Below, piece by piece: positions 5,298 through 9,415 of a stretch of DNA of 9,415 nt (the first letter of the stretch is position 1; every line of letters starts with the position of its first letter). The notes under the pieces are model-generated. The model was not told the DNA's origin. It was given only the letters and a program-made list of their open reading frames with translations, and searched no databases. The stretch covers positions 1 to 9,415 of the forward strand of contig CANRMK010000071.1 in the NCBI GenBank assembly GCA_947631715.1, written 5' to 3'. This DNA comes from an uncultured Acetatifactor sp. Lineage in GTDB: Bacteria; Bacillota; Clostridia; Lachnospirales; Lachnospiraceae. The translations under genes and the position numbers were made by a program.

Positions 5298-7040
5298 ATG
5301 CTTTTTGAGATTAAAGATGATTTTTACCTGGACGGCAGGCCATTTAAGATCATTTCCGGAGCATTTCACTATTTCAGAACGGTACCGGAATATTGGCAGG
5401 ACAGACTGGAGAAGCTGAAAGCCATGGGGTGCAATACAGTGGAGACTTATATTCCCTGGAACATGCATGAGCCAAAGAAAGGCGAATTTCGTTTTGACGG
5501 GATTTTAGATGTTGAGAGATTCATTCGTCTGGCAGAAGAGCTTGGCCTGTATGTGATCATCCGCCCCTCGCCCTATATCTGTGCAGAGTGGGAATTCGGC
5601 GGTCTGCCGGCATGGCTGCTTCAGGAGGACGGCATGAGACTGCGGGTGAATGACCCGGTGTTCATGCGCCATGTGGAGGATTACTACCGGGTGCTGCTGC
5701 CCAGGCTTGTGCCCTGGCAGTGTACAAAGGGCGGGCCTGTGATCCTGATGCAGGTGGAAAATGAGTATGGATATTATGCCAATGACAGTACTTATCTGGA
5801 AGCGATCCGGAAGCTGATGAGGGATGGGGGCGTGGATGTTCCCCTTGTGACATCCGACGGGCCTTTTCCGGAGAGTTTAAACGGCGGAAGACTTCCGGGG
5901 GCGCTGCCCACGGGGAACTTCGGCTCCCGAACCCAGGAACGGTTTGAGGTTTTGGAGAAATATACGGCCGGCGGGCCCTTAATGTGTACGGAGTTCTGGG
6001 TGGGATGGTTCGACCACTGGGGCAATGGCGGCCATATGAGAGGAAATCTGGAGGAGAGCGTAAAGGATCTGGACAAGATGCTTGAACTGGGCCATGTGAA
6101 CATTTATATGTTTGAGGGCGGCACCAACTTCGGGTTCATGAACGGCGCTAACTATTATGACGAACTGACGCCGGATGTCACTTCCTACGATTATGACGCA
6201 CTGCTTACGGAGGACGGGCAGATCACAGAGAAATACCGCCGTTACCAGGAGGTCATCGGGAAATATGCGCCTGTTCCTAAGGTGAATTTTTCCACCAGGA
6301 TTCTTCGCAGGGATTACGGAAGCATCTCTGTCAGGGATAAGGTCAGTCTGGATTCCACGCTGCACAGTCTCAGCGGAAAGGTGGAAAGCATTTACACTCA
6401 GCCTATGGAGAAGCTGGGGCAGAATTACGGATATATTCTGTACCGGTCTCGGCTGCATACGGAGGAGCAGCTTGAAAAGATCCGGCTCTGGGGCGCTAAC
6501 GACAGGGCCAATATCCTGGTAGATGACAGGCCTGTGCTGACCCTGTATGACAGAGAGCTTCTGGAAGAGCATGAACTGAACCTCCCGATTGCAAAAGGGG
6601 CTAAACTGGATATTCTTATGGAGAACATGGGCCGGGTGAATTTCGGCCCGCGTATGGAACAGCAGCGAAAGGGAATCGCCCAATGCGTCCAGATCAACGG
6701 CCATATGCACAATCACTGGGAGCAGTATCCGCTGCCCCTGGACGATATTTCAAAGGTGGACTTCAATGGGGAATACAAGGAGCATGTGCCGGCCTTTTAC
6801 CGGTTCGTATTTGAGGCGGATGAGCCGGCAGATACCTTTTTGGACTTTTCCGGCTGGGGAAAGGGCTGCGCTTTTGTGAACGGATTTCATATAGGAAGAT
6901 TCTGGGAGATCGGTCCCCAGAAACGGCTGTATATCCCGGGGCCGCTGCTGAAAAAAGGAGAAAACGAGATCATTCTCTTTGAGACGGACGGCAAAGCGTC
7001 CGACCGGATCCGGCTGGCCGGCGAACCGGATCTGGGGTAA
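5298..7040 (+). CDS. Glycoside hydrolase family 35 beta-galactosidase, intracellular
   Basis: A 580-residue retaining exo-beta-galactosidase that removes terminal beta-linked galactose. The catalytic barrel spans about residues 5-320. Family landmarks are NTVETYIPWNMHEP (46-59), RPSPYICAEWEFGGLP (89-104), the acid/base Glu156 in VENEYG (153-158) and the nucleophile Glu232 in TEFWVGWFDHWG (231-242), aligned to Glu188 and Glu268 of human GLB1. MFEGGTNFGFMNGAN (271-285) is also characteristic. The C-terminal half is beta-sandwich-like, with FVNGFHIGRFWEIGPQ, then LKKGENEIILFE. There is no signal peptide or anchor, so it acts in the cytoplasm on imported sugar. Size and lack of a signal are close to pneumococcal BgaC (about 595 residues, Gal-beta-1,3-GlcNAc specific), which makes beta-1,3-galactosides a reasonable but unproven substrate. 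GGGAGGAG just before ATG 5298 supports the start. Expression likely depends on readthrough of the preceding terminator. Confidence 0.95.
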   Translation: MLFEIKDDFYLDGRPFKIISGAFHYFRTVPEYWQDRLEKLKAMGCNTVETYIPWNMHEPKKGEFRFDGILDVERFIRLAEELGLYVIIRPSPYICAEWEFGGLPAWLLQEDGMRLRVNDPVFMRHVEDYYRVLLPRLVPWQCTKGGPVILMQVENEYGYYANDSTYLEAIRKLMRDGGVDVPLVTSDGPFPESLNGGRLPGALPTGNFGSRTQERFEVLEKYTAGGPLMCTEFWVGWFDHWGNGGHMRGNLEESVKDLDKMLELGHVNIYMFEGGTNFGFMNGANYYDELTPDVTSYDYDALLTEDGQITEKYRRYQEVIGKYAPVPKVNFSTRILRRDYGSISVRDKVSLDSTLHSLSGKVESIYTQPMEKLGQNYGYILYRSRLHTEEQLEKIRLWGANDRANILVDDRPVLTLYDRELLEEHELNLPIAKGAKLDILMENMGRVNFGPRMEQQRKGIAQCVQINGHMHNHWEQYPLPLDDISKVDFNGEYKEHVPAFYRFVFEADEPADTFLDFSGWGKGCAFVNGFHIGRFWEIGPQKRLYIPGPLLKKGENEIILFETDGKASDRIRLAGEPDLG

Positions 7041-7232
7041 GTTTTACATATTTTCCATCTATCTGCACACACTGATAATGACATTGGGCCGTTTTTGTAC
7101 AGCAAAACCATGGGCTCTTTCTGTTTTCCATGCAGTGAGCCGGTCCGGCGAATGCTGTGAGGGCCCCAATACCCGCAGTTGGCGGGGAGTGGATTGTGCA
7201 GGCCGCAGAGGCGGCGGGAAGTGAGGAAACGG

Positions 7233-7505
7233 ATGGATAATATGAATGAATTTGTGGGCGGAGGGCTTCCTTATGCAGGGTATCCCACGGGTGTAGGCCC
7301 TTTGATCGCCATGGATGAACTTTCCCGTGAGAATTATGAGAAACTGTCGGAAACCGAGAAAGAGCATTTGATCCTGAAATGCAAGGATGCAAAAAATGCG
7401 GATGACAAAGAGCGGATCGTGAAATCTGTAGTCCCGGATATGAGTGCAAGGGCCGTCGCAGCAGAGGAGGCTGAGGATAACAGCTATAAAAATACCGTAA
7501 AATAA
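7233..7505 (+). CDS. Small acidic protein of unknown function (90 residues)
   Basis: I do not recognise a characterised family. The 90-residue product has a Gly/Pro-rich N-terminal part (GGGLPYAGYPTGVGPLIAMDE, split at residues 9-29) and then two likely charged helices (about 31-50, NYEKLSETEKEHLILKC, and 56-67, ADDKERIVKSV). An Ala/Glu-rich tail ends in Lys. There is one Cys, no signal peptide and no membrane segment. The pattern resembles, from memory only, small Clostridia proteins with a GLP.G.G..LA.. segment followed by a LS..EK..II..A..... helix; I cannot verify this. ATG 7233 is chosen because GTGAGG (7221-7226) lies 6 nt upstream; a TTG at 7179 lacks such a site. The preceding 192 nt (7041-7232) contain no other gene. 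A GATAAT at 7074-7079 is a possible weak -10 box without a good -35, and CCCGC/GCGGG (7172-7176/7182-7186) can form a small hairpin. Confidence 0.7.
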   Translation: MDNMNEFVGGGLPYAGYPTGVGPLIAMDELSRENYEKLSETEKEHLILKCKDAKNADDKERIVKSVVPDMSARAVAAEEAEDNSYKNTVK

Positions 7506-7511
7506 GGATCC

Positions 7512-7565
7512 CATAAAATAAAGATACCGCGAAAGCCGCCTGAACGATGGGGATTCGCGGTATCT
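7512..7565 (-). terminator. Intrinsic terminator of the minus-strand dehydrogenase gene
   Basis: A perfect 12-bp stem is formed by AGATACCGCGAA (7522-7533) and TTCGCGGTATCT (7554-7565), with a 20-nt loop. Read on the minus strand it is followed by a T-rich tail (complement of 7512-7521), and it starts 4 nt after the dehydrogenase stop codon. On the + strand the stem is followed by GCCGTTAG, which lacks a T run, so it should be a weaker stop for the small protein gene that converges on it. Confidence 0.85.
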
Positions 7566-7569
7566 GCCG

Positions 7570-8301
7570 TTAGTACCAGCCCCCGTCCATGGTGATGATC
7601 TGCCCGGTCATATACGGGGGCGCCTGAGCGATCTGCAGGATAAGCTCTGCCGCCTCTTTGGCAGTTCCAAGCCGGTCCGCGGGGATTTCATTCTTTAATG
7701 CTTCCAGATCTGCGGGGCTGAGGCAGCTGTTCATGTGGGTGTCGATGACACCGCAGGCAATGGCGTTCACCTGAATATTGCTGGGGGCCAGCTCTTTGGC
7801 AAGAGCTTTCGTGAAAGCATTGAGCCCGCCTTTGGAGGCAGAGTAAGCGACCTCCATGGAAGCTCCCTGGTTGCCCCAGACGGAGGAGACATTGATGATG
7901 TGCCCCCTGTGTTTTTGAAGCATCAGGGGAACGGCAAGGCGGCAGGTATAAAAGCAGGAATCCAGATTAACGGCCATGATCTGATGCCACTGCTCTGGCG
8001 TCATGTCCGTCAGCAGTCCTATGTGCGCGACTCCCGCATTGTTTACCAGAACGTCCAGGCTGCTTATCTGAGTGAAAAGCTGTTCCACATCCTGTTCACA
8101 GCCCATATCCGTTCTGACGGCCCGGCATGAAATGCCATATTGGGATTCCAGATTTCGGGCGGTTTCCCTTAAAGAGTCCATGGAGTTTTTGCAGGTGAGG
8201 ATCAGGCTGTAGCCCTGTGCTGCGAACACCTCCGCCGCAGCGCGCCCGATGCCGCGTGACGCGCCGGTGATCAGCGCGGTATACTGTGTTTTCTGTTCCA
8301 T
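7570..8301 (-). CDS. Short-chain dehydrogenase/reductase, probable EF-P 5-aminopentanone reductase (YmfI-like)
   Basis: A 243-residue classical NAD(P)-dependent reductase. The cofactor motif TGASRGIG is at 12-19, NNAG at 87-90 and the catalytic set Asn112, Ser140, Tyr153 and Lys157 (YSASK) is complete. The C-terminus TGQIITMDGGWY is FabG-like. LLTDMTPEQW (96-105), SSVWGNQGASMEVAYSASKGG (split at 139-159) and the DGGW ending match, from memory, the Firmicutes subgroup annotated as elongation factor P 5-aminopentanone reductase. That enzyme reduces the lysine-attached 5-aminopentanone to finish EF-P modification; B. subtilis YmfI is the known example. FabG-type 3-oxoacyl-ACP reductase is the alternative, but no fatty-acid genes lie nearby. 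ATG 8301 is chosen because AAAGGA (8316-8311) lies 9 nt upstream; a TTG at 8325 would add 8 residues and precede that site. It is transcribed alone, divergent from the thioredoxin reductase. Confidence 0.85.
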   Translation of the reverse strand: MEQKTQYTALITGASRGIGRAAAEVFAAQGYSLILTCKNSMDSLRETARNLESQYGISCRAVRTDMGCEQDVEQLFTQISSLDVLVNNAGVAHIGLLTDMTPEQWHQIMAVNLDSCFYTCRLAVPLMLQKHRGHIINVSSVWGNQGASMEVAYSASKGGLNAFTKALAKELAPSNIQVNAIACGVIDTHMNSCLSPADLEALKNEIPADRLGTAKEAAELILQIAQAPPYMTGQIITMDGGWY

Positions 8302-8355
8302 CGTAGGTAGTCCTTTCAAAATCAAAATCGCGTCTCTATGGGATGATTCTTTTAA

Positions 8356-8385
8356 AGTATATCACATGGGCGCCTTGCTTTTCCA
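8356..8385 (-). promoter_or_regulatory. Promoter of the short-chain dehydrogenase gene
   Basis: On the minus strand a TATACT -10 box (8361-8356), preceded by an extended -10 TG, follows TGGAAA (8385-8380, 4 of 6 matches to TTGACA) at 18 nt. The predicted start near 8349 gives a leader of about 48 nt to ATG 8301. Its -35 box meets that of the opposite promoter at 8380. Confidence 0.55.
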
Positions 8386-8403
8386 CCCCAAAACTGTTAC
8401 ACT
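8375..8403 (+). promoter_or_regulatory. Promoter of the thioredoxin reductase gene
   Basis: TTGCTT (8375-8380) and TACACT (8398-8403) are 17 nt apart, and TG at 8395-8396 forms an extended -10. The start would fall near 8410, leaving a GC-rich leader of about 85 nt. Within it, GCAGC (8415-8419) can pair with GCTGC (8438-8442), and GCGGT (8461-8465) with ACTGC (8472-8476). I see no known riboswitch. Confidence 0.45.
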
Positions 8404-8494
8404 GGAAGAACAAAGCAGCGGATCGACAACCTGACAAGCTGCCGCATGGACAGGCGCGGTGCGGTTGCCGGACTGCCGCGGAAATGAGGCTGTT

Positions 8495-9409
8495 ATGTAT
8501 GATTTGATCATTATCGGTTCTGGCCCTGCAGGATTGTCTGCGGCGGTGTACGGCAAGAGGGCCGGGTTGAAGCTTTTGGTGCTGGAGAAAAATCCCATGA
8601 GCGGAGGACAGGTGCTCAACACTTATGAGGTAGACAATTACCTGGGAATGCCGGGCATGAACGGATTCGATATGGGAATGCAGTTCAGGCAGCATGCGGA
8701 CAAGCTGGGCGTGGAGTTCCGGGAAGCGGAGGTCCTGGAGATCAAAGATCAGAATGGGAAAAAGATCGTATGTACGGATCAAGGGGACCTGGAGACAAAG
8801 ACGATAATCCTGGCAACGGGAGCCGTGCACGCCCATCTTGGGGTGCCAGGAGAAGAGGAGCTGGCCGGTATGGGCGTTTCTTACTGTGCTACCTGCGACG
8901 GCGCATTTTTTAAAGGTAGGACTGTGGCGGTAGTCGGAGGCGGCGATGTGGCGCTGGAGGACGCTGCCTATCTGGCCAGGACCTGCGAAAAAGTCTACCT
9001 GATCCACAGGCGCGATGAGCTCAGGGGAGCCGCAGTGCTGCAGGATGAACTGCGGGCGCTTCCCAATGTGGAGATCCTCTACAGCAGTGTGGTGGAGGAG
9101 ATCCTGGGAGAAGACGCTGTGGAGGGCCTCCGGGTGAGGGACTTAAAGAGCGGAGACAGCAGGCAGCTTGCAGTGGCGGGGGTTTTCATAGCCGTAGGCA
9201 TCCGGCCCGGCACGGAGTTGGTGCGGGAACTCACGGCCTGCGACGAGGGCGGGTATGTTCTGGCGGGAGAAGACTGCGCTACACAGCTCCCAGGGCTATA
9301 CGCTGCGGGGGACGTGCGAAAGAAGCCGATCCGCCAGATCGTCACAGCTGTTTCCGACGGCGCCAACGCGGCTGTGGCGGCGGGAATTTACTGCCGGGAG
9401 AAAGTTTGA
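8495..9409 (+). CDS. trxB: Thioredoxin reductase (NADPH-dependent, low-molecular-weight type)
   Basis: A 304-residue FAD enzyme that passes electrons from NADPH to thioredoxin in the cytoplasm. The FAD-binding GSGPAG is at 8-13 and ATGA at 108-111. The redox disulfide CATC is Cys131 and Cys134. The NADPH-site motif GGGDVALEDA is at 148-157, with HRRDELR at 171-177. The C-terminal FAD motif GLYAAGDVRKKPIRQIVTA is at 267-285. The HRRxxxR signature argues for NADPH rather than ferredoxin as donor. Length is slightly below the family's usual 305-320, and the end is intact. ATG 8495 is preferred because TGAGG (8485-8489) lies 5 nt upstream; an in-frame GTG at 8459 would add 12 residues before the usual MYDLIIIGSG start. 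No thioredoxin gene is seen within the window, which ends 6 nt after the stop codon. Confidence 0.95.
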   Translation: MYDLIIIGSGPAGLSAAVYGKRAGLKLLVLEKNPMSGGQVLNTYEVDNYLGMPGMNGFDMGMQFRQHADKLGVEFREAEVLEIKDQNGKKIVCTDQGDLETKTIILATGAVHAHLGVPGEEELAGMGVSYCATCDGAFFKGRTVAVVGGGDVALEDAAYLARTCEKVYLIHRRDELRGAAVLQDELRALPNVEILYSSVVEEILGEDAVEGLRVRDLKSGDSRQLAVAGVFIAVGIRPGTELVRELTACDEGGYVLAGEDCATQLPGLYAAGDVRKKPIRQIVTAVSDGANAAVAAGIYCREKV

Positions 9410-9415
9410 AAATAA

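Noticed and set aside
7074..7079. GATAAT as a -10 box for the small protein gene.
   Set aside because: The hexamer 17 nt upstream (TTTTCC) is a poor -35 box and TTTACA at 7043-7048 is 25 nt away, so support is too weak for a separate promoter.

Overview
The window reads as a chromosomal segment of a Gram-positive, Clostridia-type gut bacterium, most likely Lachnospiraceae. The reasons are strong AGGAGG-type ribosome binding sites, sigma-A promoters, a lipoprotein-type sugar-binding protein, LplB/YtcP-type permeases, and moderate GC with AT-rich intergenic regions. I see no mobile element, CRISPR array, rRNA or tRNA. No gene appears interrupted.

Positions 1-7040 form a carbohydrate uptake and cleavage locus on the + strand. 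A LacI-family regulator comes first (137-1198) and is followed by an intrinsic terminator. A new promoter (1361-1390) then drives two sugar ABC permeases (1473-2435 and 2502-3428) and a lipoprotein solute-binding protein (3541-5154). A family 35 beta-galactosidase without a signal peptide (5298-7040) follows after a terminator-like hairpin. No ATPase gene is present, so the importer probably borrows a shared MsmX-type ATPase. The inferred scheme is that a beta-galactoside is captured outside, imported intact and cleaved in the cytoplasm. The exact sugar cannot be read from the sequence. Both promoters carry a GAAANCGNTTTC-type operator exactly 8 nt downstream of the -10 hexamer, which points to autoregulation plus repression of the transport operon by the LacI-type protein. 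The operon promoter also has a run of seven G between -35 and -10.

Positions 7041-7505 hold a 192-nt spacer and a gene for a 90-residue acidic protein of unknown function.

Positions 7506-9415 hold housekeeping-type genes. A minus-strand short-chain dehydrogenase (7570-8301) resembles the reductase that finishes elongation factor P modification in Firmicutes. It is divergent from a thioredoxin reductase (8495-9409, +). The two are probably expressed from back-to-back promoters whose -35 boxes meet at 8380. A strong hairpin at 7522-7565 ends the dehydrogenase transcript.

I did not find a convincing wholly new system. The most unusual signals are the matched operator geometry, the poly-G tract in the operon promoter, and the unassigned small protein.
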